Below, piece by piece: positions 33,601 through 45,034 of a DNA stretch of 64,000 nucleotides. The position numbers and the translations under genes are program-made. Within the stretch, counting starts at the first letter, position 1, and the number at the start of each line of letters is the position of its first letter. The notes below the pieces were generated by a model that worked only from the letters and a program-made list of their open reading frames with translations, did not search any database and was not told where the DNA came from. Origin of the DNA: Microcebus murinus (taxonomy: Eukaryota > Chordata > Mammalia > Primates > Cheirogaleidae); the NCBI RefSeq assembly GCF_040939455.1, contig NC_134106.1, positions 42,678,001 to 42,742,000 on the forward strand, read 5' to 3'.

Positions 33601-33966
33601 TTTTGACAAAAAGATTACAAATCAACAATCTAATGATATGTCTCAAGGAAATACAAAGGGAAGAGCAAACCATACCCAAAGCCAACAGAAGGAAAGAAAC
33701 TAAAGTCAATACATAACTAAATGAATTGAAAAAAAATATAAAAGATCAATGAAACAAAAAGTTGGTTCTTTGAAATGATAAACAACATAGACCTCTTGCT
33801 AGATCAACCAGGGTTAGAAGAGAAAGGACCCAAATAATCTCAATCAGAAATGATAAAGGACATATTACAGCTGATACCACAGAAATACAAAATATCATTT
33901 GTGAATACTATGAAAATCTCTAGTCAATGCAAATGCCTGGAAACACACAGCCTTCCAAGATTTAAT

Positions 33967-34150
33967 CAGATCTTCAAGTGTGTCCATCCTCCAGATGGTG
34001 CACATTGCACTCATTATGTATATATATATATATACCCTCCTCCCCTCCCCTCTCCCATGCTTGAAGCTCTGACTCTGGGGGTGGGGGAGGTGGAAGGCAA
34101 CACACATAACCTAAACATTTGTACCCACATAATATGCTGAAATTAAAAAA
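33967..34150 (+). mobile_element. Young lemur-type L1 3' end nested in the older L1
   Basis: A 184-bp 5'-truncated L1 tail containing 'ccatgcttgaagctctgact' and 'acatttgtacccacataata', ending in A-rich sequence. It is flanked by aagatttaat (33957-33966) and aagattcaat (34151-34160), a 10-bp target duplication with one mismatch. The (TA)n tract at 34018-34033 lies within it. Confidence 0.85.
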
Positions 34151-34213
34151 AAGATTCAATAAGGAAGAAATAAAACTCCTGAACATACCAATAATAAGCA
34201 ATGAGATTGAAGC

Positions 34214-34218
34214 AGTAA

Positions 34219-34246
<28 letters not shown>
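34214..34246. repeat. (AAAAC)n simple repeat
   Basis: At least five AAAAC units followed by CAACAACAACAA, in the inverted L1 segment. Confidence 0.85.
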
Positions 34247-34251
<5 letters not shown>

Positions 34252-34385
34252 CACTTTCAACAACAACAACAAAGTCCCTGGAGTACATAAATTTCCAGTC
34301 AAATTTTACCAGATATAAAAAGAAAAGCTGGTACCCATGCTGCAGAAATTATTCCATAACATCTTTCCCATGACTACTAATTTTG

Positions 34386-36957
34386 AGGAAAAAATACATG
34401 GTGCTTTATAAACCCCCCATAGTTGACTAATCTATAGATTTTACTATCATTATGAACTCATATGTTTATATTTTTAAAAAGTTTTAGTCTATTGCCCTCA
34501 TTAGATGGTCCAACTCTGACCAGTGAAAGACTTTTCAGTTAGCTCCTGTTTTCTTGTGGTGTTACCTTACTAGCATTTGATGGCTGCTGTGTACTTGATA
34601 TCATATCCACCTGTCTCAGGCTCACCCAGTACACTTCACTAGACCTGGAAGTGGCTGTTTCAGGCATTATAATTACTTTAATAGAAGTAGTTTTAGCAAT
34701 CACATTATAAATTCTAAGGATATCTATGGTCAACAAAACATTTTAATCAACTGAGTTAGAAAATATTTATTGATTAAAAAGAAGAAAAATAAAATATCAG
34801 TTTATACTGATATTTTAAATTTATGGGTGCATATTTTTAACTTACATTCTTATATATCTTTTTAGGCTAAAAATATCTTGGTATCTAACATAGTAAAATA
34901 ATTTCTTAACTGCTTTATCAAGAATATGCATATAATCATTTCAAAATGTGTAATATTATTAGTATAAACAAGAAGATCAATGGGTACAAGTTGGGGTGGT
35001 TTTAATCTTTTTCATGCATCTCATCCAGAATATGCATTTTACATATTATACTTTAGTATTATTTGAAATAATAATTCTCCATTATGCCTTTTAATTGATG
35101 TATATTTAAAATATTTGTTTCAGTTTGCTTTCAATTTTTTTGGAATTTATTTTTAGTTCTTTATTATTATTAAATAAAACACTATTTAATTTCAAGTTCA
35201 ATATCATAAAACAAGTTTATTAGGAGACAGTTTATTAAGAGAAGTCTAACTGCCATGACTATCCATTCTATTCTATTTTCTTCCTCATACCTTTGCTTCC
35301 TAAATAAGTTGTGGACTTATTCTCTCATTTTTTAAAATATAAGTGACATGTACAAATACACATATATTTACTTCTCCCACTTTTTATATCATAATGACAT
35401 ATTATGAGCACTTTTCCATACATTCTCCTCATACCCCCTGTAATCATATAGAAGAGGCTCCTATTCATATTTAGTTGTCTTCCTCATAGATTTTACATTG
35501 AGATTTTACTCTCCTTTAAGTGGAACTATCATAGTTTATTCAACGAATTCATACTGATGAATATGTCTGACAAAGACATTGCTATTTGAACACAAATGGA
35601 TTTTATGAGTATAAGCTTTCTTTTTTTTAGAAAAAATTTTTCTGTGTGGTATATCAAGATAAGAATTCTTTTAAATGATTAACATCCCCTAGAATAAAAG
35701 GACAAAGGTTGAAAACAAAAGCAAGTTTAAAAAAAGAAAGAAAGAAAAAAAGGAACAAATCACAGTAGCAGCAAATTTTATAATTCCAAGATGTTAGAGG
35801 CTTTGTAATTTTTACAAAAAATGAAGAAGAAAACAATACTTTTAATAGTATAATAGATAAGAGAGTAGATATGAATAAGAGCTAAATTAGTGTTCCTAAA
35901 GAAAAAAAGAACAAATATAATAAAGCTATAAGATGAAATATAATAGAAAATATGCAGTAGATCTGAAGTTTTATATTGAAAAAAGTCACCTAATAGTAAC
36001 AAAGCTAACTATAATTTTCAGTATTTATTAAACTTAAAACTTAGATAAAATACTCTTTAGGTATTTAGAGAGGAGATATATCTGAGTTTTGATTCATAAA
36101 ATAATAATATTGTCACTAGTTTTCTACTGTACTTTTATATTTCAAAAGCCAAAGGATCAAAATTTAGAAAGATTTAGTTTAAAAATGGGCATGATCCAAC
36201 AACACATAATCTTATTGTTTCACAGTAAGAATATTTTCAAATATGCATGCATTCAAAAAATATACCCTCATGAATAACTTTAAAAAATGATATTTTTATA
36301 CATGCAAGCACTCAGAATGTAAGCACCTCATATCTAACTTCTGGCAACAATTTAAAAGGGTAAAAGACCCATATGATAATCTCATTTTAGAACTGAAACA
36401 AGTTGTCTACCAAAATGAGACTGTTTTAATTTTAAAATCTAGTAGTGACTATATATAGATAAACATAAAATTGTTATATTTCTAGCAAATATAACTATTG
36501 TAACTTTCATTATAATATACATGCTATAATAGAATAATTTTAATTAATGGTCTAGGAAAACTCTCACAATCTGTAACAAAAGTAAAAAACAAAATATCTG
36601 TAGTATATGAAGGTGGAAAATGTATAAATTCAGAAATTTACAGATATATATATTTTATGGGACTTCTTTCACTGTATAATCATTATTTGGAAATTGATGA
36701 ATTTAAATGTGTAATTTATTTAAAAATATGACAATCACCATAGTAGTTCTAAAAGCAGATTCTATAAACCCCAAAATCTAGGGGAGAAAGCAGAGCTGGT
36801 GAGAAAGCAAGTCAAAGATACACCACAAATTAAGATACTACATTTTTAAAAAGCAATATTAGAAACAGAAAACAAAGTCAAGAGAATATGAAAGGGACAA
36901 ATTATGCTGTTGGAAGCCCATGCAAAAAATGAATAAATCAGATAGTTAGAGATTAAA
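34386..36957. other. Unassigned AT-rich DNA
   Basis: No gene or RNA gene was recognised. The stretch near 35270-35630 resembles an old antisense L1 3' UTR ('cttcctcatacctttgcttc', 'ataatgacatattatgagca') but is too diverged for a secure call. Short frames are all unsupported. Confidence 0.4.
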
Positions 36958-38860
36958 AAGCAAGACAGGATCTGAGGCAAGATGGCTGACTAGAGGCAGC
37001 TGGCATGCGTCTTTTCTTCAGGACATCCATTAAATACCCATCCTTGAATAGACTGTCAGAGAAGAACACTTGAATGTTACAGAAAGACAATGGAAAACAC
37101 TGAGGATAAAGGAAGAAGCCAGACTGCCCCTTTGGGGTTGCTGAGAGACTTGAACATTCCTGGAACCCAGACCCAGGGAAGGGGTTAGCAACAGACCCTT
37201 GGGACTCCACATTTCTACCTCAAAGCATTAGAGTTATAGCTACAGAAGTGCTCTTCAACTCCCACAGGCTTCCAGAGTGGCATTGGAAGCTGCTGGAAGA
37301 TCGTGCAAAGGCACTGTTCTAACTCACATGGAGGCCTATGAGTGCTGAGGTACTCTGAACTCCAGACACCTGTGGCCATAACCAATCCAGAAGCCCTTCC
37401 CTCAATACTTTAAGCCTTCCCCTGGGGCCACTGCTGTCCTACTGTCAGGTCGGAGAGGGAGATGAGAACCCAGGTGATCTCCTATGCCCCAAGGTCAAGT
37501 TTTGCTGCTACAGCTGTGGGCCACCGTGGACTGAGGGCTGTTTGGACCATAGCCCCATGTCTGCTGGCCTGGCTTCTCCCACAGAGAAGGCCAAGGTTTT
37601 GCTGGTGGCCAGAATGCAATGTAATTGCTGTTGACCTGCTTGAGTATTTTGTAGGCGGCCTGGGACCAGCCTAATTTTATCATGGTCAGCTCTCAAACAC
37701 AGGGGGCCTGAGTACAGTTTCACTTGCCTGGACCCACACCCCAAAGAGTCAATCATGTCATTAAGGGACATAGAGTAGAAATTTGCAAATTGATCTTGAG
37801 TAGGGAGGGAGCCCTCATGGGCAGAACTGAGAAGAAGGAGAGTGTGATGTGGGTTAGTGTTGTGGCACATGTGTGGGGTGCCTCTTCTCCCCAAGGAATG
37901 GCCAGGAAAGCCATGCTTTCTATACTGGGTGTGGAAGCCTGGGACAGCTTCTCTACCTAAGATTGGCCCAGCTGGTTTGGCCTGGTGCCAGTGGTGGACA
38001 GGAGGGATATTCATTGGACTAGGGGAGTGGGAGCCAAGTGAATCCCATTACCATCTGGTGGACTATGGATTCTGAACTGCCCCTCCCCCAAGAGCAGTTT
38101 CTTTGGCATAGTGGAAATACCTTATCTACTCCAGAAAGCTTCACCTAGCAGCCTAAGAACCAACCAACCCTCATTGGGACAACACTGATGACTGTCTTTG
38201 TGGAGCCTGGACACTGGCTTGCCCAACTCATCCCTGTCCAAACACACTCTCCCCATGTGCCTTAGTGATGAGGAAGCACAAGAAGGGGCTCCTGGGAGTC
38301 CTAGGGCCCCACCCTTCCCCTGGGATGTCCTAGTGCTTCTCCTGATTGACTACAGCCAGACATAGGTGCCACGAACACCACTGGAAGTTGGCTCTCTCCT
38401 GTAAGCACCACCTCCTGGCAGAGATGTCACTTGTACAAACCATCACAACATTGGCTGATACAACTATACAGAGCTTGGTGGACTTCAGCCTACAAGCACC
38501 ACCTATTGGCCTGGAGAGTAAACTAGATGTCCCAATATAATTTATGCTGTTAGAAGTGTGCAGGACTGGGGAAAAAGATAAGATTCTGGAGATTTCCATT
38601 TCCCCTTCTTGAGAAAAGGAACCTGCCCACATGCATAGTATACCGTTAACACAGCCTACAAATAACTAGCATTTGAGAAAATGTTAAGGCTATCTATAAC
38701 CAAGGAATTAATTTAGAGCCTGCCCCCCTGAAAGTATCTACAAGCAAAGCCAAAGGTCTTTACCCAACATATGCTCTATTTACACCCTTAAGAAGAAAGA
38801 AAGAAAAATCCCATCTAAACAAAAATAAATTAAAAAAATAAGAAGTGACAGTTTCTCCAG
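36958..38860 (+). mobile_element. L1 5' UTR (older subfamily), sense
   Basis: Begins gatctgaggcaagatggctgactagaggcagctgg, the 5' end of an older L1 class, and continues as a GC-richer 1.9-kb leader. It runs directly into an ORF1 start at 38861. Open frames inside (37462-37674, 38014-37508, 38632-38330 and others) are by-products of GC content on either strand. Confidence 0.85.
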
Positions 38861-39157
38861 ATGAGAAGGAACCAGCACAAGAACTCTGGCAGCATGAAAA
38901 CAGAGCATTCAAGCACCCACCCCACCCTCCCTGCAAGAGATTCCATCAGCTTTCTAGCAATGGACCACAGCCAAAATGAAAATACTGAAATGAAAGATAA
39001 AGAATTTAAAATATGGATTGTAATGAAGTGCAAGAAGATCCAAGAGAAAATGGAAACCAACTCAAAGAAGCCAGAAAAATAAATAAATAAAATAAATAAA
39101 TAACTTAGGACATGAATGAAAAATTTACTAAAGAGTAGTAAATAAAAATGGAAATCT

Positions 39158-39318
39158 GGTCCCAGCTACTCGGGAGGCTGAGGCAGGAGAATTGCTTGAA
39201 TCCAGGAGTTTGAGTTTGCAGTAAGCTATCATGATCCCACTGCAGTCTACCCAGGGCAACAGAGCAAGACTCTGTCTAAAAAAAAAAAAAAGGAAAGAAA
39301 AAAAGAAAAGAAAAGGAA
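39158..39318 (+). mobile_element. Alu right-monomer fragment, sense
   Basis: Starts within the Alu body (ggtcccagctactcgggagg), continues 'aggcaggagaattgcttgaa' and 'gcaacagagcaagactctgt', and ends in a long A-rich tail with G interruptions. It is 5'-truncated, so only the right half is present. Confidence 0.9.
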
Positions 39319-39648
39319 ATCAATTTCTTCTGTTAATGAAAAATTCATTTAGGAAAATACAAACAAAATGGAAAGTTTAACAATAGACTAGACTAAGCAG
39401 AAGAAAGAATTTCAGAACTTGAAGATAAGTCTTTCAAATTAACACAGACAAAAATAAAGAAAAAAGAATTGAAAGAAATGAGTAAAGTCTTCAAGAAATA
39501 TGGGCTTATGTAAAATGTTCAAACTTAAGAATCACAGATATCCTTGAGGGAGAAGAATAAAAAGCAAAACGTTTGGAAAACCTATTTGAGGGAATAATGA
39601 AGGAAAACTGTCCTGGTCTTGCTAGATGTTTAGACATCCAGAATACAA

Positions 39649-39881
39649 ATTTTGTATTCCTAAATGAATTTTTCATTAACAGAAGAAATTGATTTCCTTT
39701 TCTTGGGGAAGGGTATGCACTTTCATGGTGGGTACAGGGCGTACCACTTCAATCGTACCACAGACTTGAAGCTTTGGCAGAGCAGGGTGGGGAGGGGGGC
39801 AGGGGCAAGATATGTAATCCTAACAATATTTGTACCCACAGAATTTGGGAAATAATTAATTAATTAATTAATTTTAAAAAA
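39649..39881 (+). mobile_element. 5'-truncated L1 3' end nested in the ORF1 pseudogene
   Basis: Contains 'gcaagatatgtaatcctaac' and 'aatatttgtacccacagaat', followed by tttgggaaataattaattaa and an A-rich end. The same terminal wording occurs at 61205-61245. The target duplication is unclear. Boundaries are inferred from where ORF1-like text stops and resumes. Confidence 0.7.
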
Positions 39882-40063
39882 GATCAAAGAATACCTTAGA
39901 GGGTGCTTGGGAAAATGACATCACCAAGCCATATAGTCATCAGACTAGCCAAAGGCAATGAAAAGATGAAAATCCTATGGGCAGTGAGACTAAAATACCA
40001 AGTGACTTATAAAGGAAAACCCATTAAACTAACACTAGACTTTTCAGTAGGGAATAGAGAATA

Positions 40064-42215
40064 ATTTGACTTACTCTTTACCTATGTGAATATCTTTCAT
40101 TTCTTTCTGTTGCCTGATTGCTATGGCTTGGACTTCCAGTGCTGTGTTGAATAAGAGTGGCAAAAGTAGACAGCCTTGTCTTGTTCCAATTCTTACAGGG
40201 ATTTCTCTCAATTTCTCTCAATTTTCCCCATTCAGTATAATGTTTGCTGAATGTTTGTCATATATGGTCTTTATTATTTTGAAGTAGGTTTCCTCTCAGC
40301 CTAGTTTGTTGAGAGCTTTTATCATGAAGGGATACTAAATTTTGTCAAATCCTTGTCTGCATCTATTGAGATGATCATATGGTTGTTTTTATTTCTGTTT
40401 ATGTAATGAATCATATTTATTGATTTGTGTATGGTGAACCATGCTTTCATTCTTGGAATGACACCAACTTGATTGTGGTGTATTTTCTTTTAGATGTGCT
40501 GTTGGATTCCGTTTGCTAGTACTTTGTTGAGGATTTTTACATCTATGTTGATGAGGGATATTGGTCTGTACTTTTCTCTTGTTGTTGTGTCCTCTGCCGG
40601 CTTTGATATTAGGGTGATACTTCATAGAACAAGTTAAGGAGAATTCCCTTCTCAATATTTTTGGAAAGTTTTAGTAGAATTGGTACCAGTTCTTTTTTGT
40701 AGGGTTGATAGAATTGAGCCATGAATCTGTCTTGTCCTGGTTTTTTTTTTTTTTTTTAAGGGAGATATTTTTATTACTGATTCAATCTCACTACTTGTTA
40801 TTAGTCTGTTCAGGATTTCTATTTCCTCCTGGTTTGATCTTGTGAGATTGTATGTTCACAGGAATTTATCCATTTCCTTTAGGTTTTCTAGCTTATGAGC
40901 ATAGAGTTGTTCATAACAGTTTCTCATGATATTTTATATTTCTGTGGTGTCAGTTGTGATATCTCCTTTTTCATTTCTGATTTTGTTTATTTGGATCTTC
41001 TCTCTTCTTGGTTAGTTTAGCTAGTGGTTTACAAATTTTGTTTAACTTTGCAAAGAAACAACTCTTTATTTTGTTGATCCTTTGTGTTTTTTTTTTTTGT
41101 TTTTTTTTTTGGTCTCTATTTAATTTAGTTCTACTATGATATTTGCTTTCTCTTTTCTTCTGCTAACTTTGGGTTTGTTTTATTCTTATTTTTCTAGTTG
41201 CTTGAGGTGGGATATTAGGTTGTTAATTTGTGTTCTTTTTCTTTTTATTTATTTATTTTTGATGTGAGCATTTAATGCTATAAACTTCCCTCTTAGCACT
41301 GTGTCCCAGAGGTTTTGTATATTGTGTCTCCATTTTCATTCATTTCCAAAAAATTTTAATTCCTGTCTTAATTTTATTATTGGCCCAAATATCATTCAGG
41401 AGCATGTTGCTTAGTTTTCATGCAGTTGTGCAGTTTTGAGTGTTCCTCTTAATGTTGATTTTGCTTGTAAATACACTGTGGTCTGAGAAGATATCTGATA
41501 TGGTTTTGATTTTTAAAATTTATTGAGACCTTTTTTGTGGCCTAATATGTGGTTTATCTTGGAGAATGTTTCATATGCTATTTCAGGAATTTGAGTGCTC
41601 AAGTTTTATATATATTTAGAATTGTTATATCCTTTTGTTGAACTGATCCCATTATAATTATATTATGGCCTTTCTTTTTACTGTTTTTCATTTAAATTCT
41701 GTTTTATCTGATATAAATATATCTGCTCCTACTCACTTTTTTTTTTTTTTTTTTTGAGACAGAGTCTCACTTTGTTGTCCAGGCTATAGTGAGTGCCGTG
41801 GCGTCAGCCTAGCTCACAGCAACCTCAAACTCCTGGGCTCGAGTGATCCTTCTGCCTCAGCCTCCCGAGTAGCTGGGACTACAGGCATGTGCCACTATGC
41901 CCGGCTAATTTTTTATATATATATATCAGTTGGCCAATTAATTTCTTTCTGTTTATAGTAGAGACGGGGTCTCGCTCTTGCTCAGGCTGGTTTTGAACTC
42001 CTGACCTTGAGCAATCCGCCCGCCTCAGCCTCCCAAGAGCTAGGATTACAGGCGTGAGCCACAGCGCCCGGCCTCCTACTCACTTTTGATTTCCATTTGT
42101 GTGGAATATCTTTTCCCATCCCTTTACCTTCAGTCTGTAAGTGTCTTAGACAGTTAGTTGAGTTTCTTCAAAGTAGCATACAGTTAGTTTATGTTTTTTA
42201 ATCCAAGAAGCTGTG
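40064..42215 (-). mobile_element. L1, antisense ORF2 (endonuclease to mid reverse transcriptase)
   Basis: Plus-strand text is the complement of L1 ORF2, running from mid reverse transcriptase at 40064 back toward the endonuclease near 42200. It includes 'ggatatgt'-type EN text and, near 40140-40160, the complement of 'ctacttttgccactc' blocks typical of ORF2. It meets the sense ORF1 pseudogene at 40063/40064 and is interrupted by an Alu at 41741-42073. Numerous stops. Confidence 0.85.
41741..42073 (-). mobile_element. Lemur-type Alu, antisense, with clean 14-bp target duplication
   Basis: A dimeric Alu with a T tract (antisense A-tail), then gagacagagtctcactttg, and the head variant 'gagtgccgtggcgtcagcc'. 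An extra AT-rich segment (tatatatatatcagttggcc, followed by aattaatttctttctg) lies where standard Alus have a short T-rich linker. The flanking 14-bp repeat tcctactcactttt is at 41727-41740 and 42074-42087. This places it among strepsirrhine-lineage Alus. It inserted into the ORF2 fragment. Confidence 0.95.
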
Positions 42216-42647
42216 GTGATTATGCTCATACTTGTTCAAACATAGCTTTTTTCTCTGTAGCCCCCAAAGGACTAGCATATAACTGACCCATCATGGCTAT
42301 AAGACAGGTGATATGGAAGCCAGCCCATTGAGCAGAACCCACAAAAATTTGGATGCTACATGTATGTTCCAACTCATTCATTCTGCAGGGAAAATCTTGG
42401 AGCTGGCTTCCCCCCTTAATAATATGACACTATTCCAGGGATGGGAATTGTGAGGAGGGGATATCTCTGTTTTCTTTACTAGTTTTATTGTGCCCAATTT
42501 TGTACTCATCCAGGTGCAGGAGCTTCTCAACAAGTTTCTAGATTTTTCACAAAGAGCCTTGATCCATGTGTTGCTGTTGAATCAGTGTGTTTGTGGGTGA
42601 AGAAGAGTCCAGACCTCCTATTCTGCCATCTTGCTGATGTCACTCCC
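42216..42647 (-). mobile_element. L1 5' UTR, antisense (5' end of the antisense L1)
   Basis: Read on the minus strand from 42647 this begins agggagtgacatcagcaagatggcagaatagg, which is the L1 5' UTR start with a YY1-like motif. It continues to about 42216, where it passes straight into ORF2 endonuclease text, so ORF1 and the rest of the 5' UTR are missing in this copy. Confidence 0.8.
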
Positions 42648-43740
42648 TAAAATGTCTTTACATTGCTTGTATAAGTTTTTCTATTTTGATTGTATTCTGA
42701 AAGATTGTTTTGGCTATTTCATACTCCTCCCATCTCCAAAATCTTGCTTGAACATTATTTTTTATTCATTAAATCTGTAGGTCAATTAGATCAATTTAGA
42801 GAAAATAGCAATGTTATATTGAGTCTTCTCATCCATGACCATTTATTAAAGTCTTTTTTAATTTTTCACATCACTATCTTAGAGCTTTCAGTATAGATAT
42901 CTTGCTCATGTTTACTTTTATAAATCCTAGGTATTTTATACTATTTGATACAATTTAAAATGATAATATGTAATTTTCAGTTTGCTTATTAGTATATGGA
43001 GATACAATTTTTCACATAACCATTTTGTGTGCTTTGACTTTACTGAATTCACTTATTAATTATAAATTTTGATTGATCTTCTAGAATTTTTAAGTAATAA
43101 TGACATTCTGAAAATAATTGTGCCACTTCTTCCCGTTTAATTTTTATATGTCTTGGTCCTTTTTTTCCTTTATTGCACACTAGGTAATACCTCTAGTGAA
43201 ATGTTGAATAGAATAATAATAATAGGCATCTTTGTTGTTTGCCCACAGTAGAAGATAAACATTCAATAATTTTTCATTAGGTATGATTTTAGTTGTAGGC
43301 TTTTAAATAAATAACTCATAGATGTTCTTTTCTATTCTTAGGTAGCTAAAAGTTGGGAATTTATTTTTGTGTTGTTTTGTTTATGAGTGAGTATTAAAAT
43401 TTATCAATAAACTTTATGCCTCTATTAAGATGACAGTGATATTTTTTTACTGATTGCCAAATGTAAAACCAACCTTGCATTCTTGGAATAAATCTCATTT
43501 GGTAATAGTTTGTATTATATTTGTATATCACTGTATGTATATGTTCATGAGCAATTTTGGCCATAGTTTTACTTTCTTAGGTCTTTTGCTACCAGACTTG
43601 TACTGGCCCCACAAAATAAATTGAAAATTTGTCTCCCATGTTTACTTTTTAAAATAAATTTGTGTAACATTGATATTATGTCTCCATTTAATATTTGGAG
43701 GAGGTCATCAATAAAGTCATCTGTGGGTTGGATATTTTCC
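42648..43740 (-). mobile_element. Old L1 ORF2 fragment, antisense
   Basis: Diverged antisense L1 text. Landmarks are 'tcatagatgttcttttctat', 'ttaaaatttatcaataaact', 'aaaaccaaccttgcattctt' (complement of a reverse-transcriptase block) and 'gcaattttggccatagtttt'. It is older than the L1 pair next to it. Confidence 0.65.
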
Positions 43741-44861
43741 ATTCCTCATTTGCTTTTTTTCCCCTTTTCCTTCTTTCTTTCTTGCCTCTTGGCTTCTCTC
43801 TTGGGAATATTTAGAATACAGATTAAGATACATTAACAGTTATTAAATCATTTCATCCATAATGATGATTTTGGCAATAAAATTAGTTTAATGTCTGCTA
43901 CTCTATAATGATCAGGATGAAGGCTGTTTAAATTCTTTTCTCAATTAATGAGATGTTAATATATTTCTTTACACATATAAGAAATATTGAAGGATTTCCT
44001 AATGGCTGCAATTATTTACTCTAGATGAAGTGATTTAGTGACTATTCACTTTGTCTTTATATTCTTATGTATTTTCTTACTTGTTTTTGAAGATAAGTAC
44101 ATATATCACATTGAGAAAAGCAATGAGATTTATGTTTTTTAAAAAGTTTTATCAAAAAATGATAGAGATATTTTGTTACTTTTACTCAGTTACTGGAGTT
44201 AGTGTACTATTTTAATTAAAAAATCAACAGATGTACTATTTTAATTAAAAAGCAGCAAAGATAAGGCTTAATTTTAACAAAAGTTGAGAAAACATTTTTC
44301 TTACTTTTTATCTCTGTTATAATCAATGTAAGCCCTTTGGAAATAGAATTAAACCCTATTATACTATAATAGCATTCTATAACTGTCAACAATTCCTATG
44401 ATATCTATTACTTAAATAATCTGAATCATTATTTTGATTCCTCATTTCCTGTGTATAGAGGCCAAATTTTGATAGAGAATATATTTTTCTATTTTATTTG
44501 TCCATGCATGCTTGGAGGCAGAATTTAATGAAGAGATCAATAAAACTCTCCAGGTGAATAAGAAAACAAAATTTTTTTTTATCTACTAGACTAGGAATGG
44601 AGATATTACTTTAATTATTCTCAAGCATGAGTACCTAATAGCAAGCAGCTGTTTAGTCCTCTAAATACACAGATATGTTCATCAAAATTTTAATTCAACA
44701 GGTCTAAGGAAGAGTCCTTAAATTCATGGTTCTAAATACCACCATATATAATTCTGATGTCTTAGCAATAATTGGAACTACATTTTTCCATTTATTATTT
44801 CTGCTTTCAAATATCTACAAAGATCATAGAGAGACAAATCAGCATATTTATTGTTGTAGGA
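43741..44861. other. Unassigned DNA with a 29-bp tandem duplication
   Basis: No recognised gene. A near-identical phrase, tgtactattttaattaaaaa, occurs at about 44203 and again at 44232, a short tandem duplication. Short frames are unsupported. Confidence 0.45.
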
Positions 44862-45034
44862 AAGTGTTTCTCCACTTTAGCACTGTTGACATTTTAGGAT
44901 GGATAATACTTTGTTGTAGAAGGCTTTCCTTGCATTATAGGTTGTTAAGTAGCATCTCTGGCCTCTACCCACTAAATTCTAGTAGGATACTCAATTCTAG
45001 TGACAACCAACTGCTAGTGGTTGAGAATACTGTG
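44862..45034 (-). mobile_element. MER20-type hAT MITE, antisense
   Basis: The antisense order is 'tttctccactttagcactgt', 'tgacattttaggatggataa', 'tactttgttgtagaaggctt', 'agcatctctggcctctaccc' and 'tagtgacaaccaactgctag'. The last block 'gtggttgagaatactgtg' forms the far end. MER20 is a non-autonomous hAT element that has been linked to regulatory function in placental mammals, but there is no evidence of that here. Confidence 0.85.

Larger units (their letters stand above)
33601..34385 (+). mobile_element. Inverted 5' segment of the same L1 (sense)
   Basis: This reads in the opposite direction from 33600 and corresponds to ORF2 just upstream of the antisense part. Recognisable pieces are 'caaagggaagagcaaaccat' and 'aaagttggttctttgaaatg' (the SWFFE segment), 'cttgctagatcaaccagggt', the YYENL-like end near 33900, and 'aatttccagtcaaattttac' near the far end. 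Orientation switch plus contiguous ORF2 coverage on the two sides fits a twin-priming inversion formed during insertion. A separate L1 tail is inserted at 33967-34150. Confidence 0.85.
38861..40063 (+). pseudogene. L1 ORF1 pseudogene broken by an Alu and an L1 tail
   Basis: The ORF1 start MRRNQHKNSGSMKTEH at 38861 is followed by a decayed N-terminal and coiled-coil region that breaks at 39080 with repeated aataaataa. A right-monomer Alu sits at 39158-39318. ORF1-like text resumes ('ttcagaacttgaagataagt', 'agaagaataaaaagcaaaac') and stops near 39648 for the L1 tail insert. It then continues to 40063 with 'gcttgggaaaatgacatcac', 'catagtcatcagactagcc' type RRM and C-terminal text and 'gtgacttataaaggaaaacc' (VTYKGKPIKLT). 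No intact protein remains. Confidence 0.85.
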
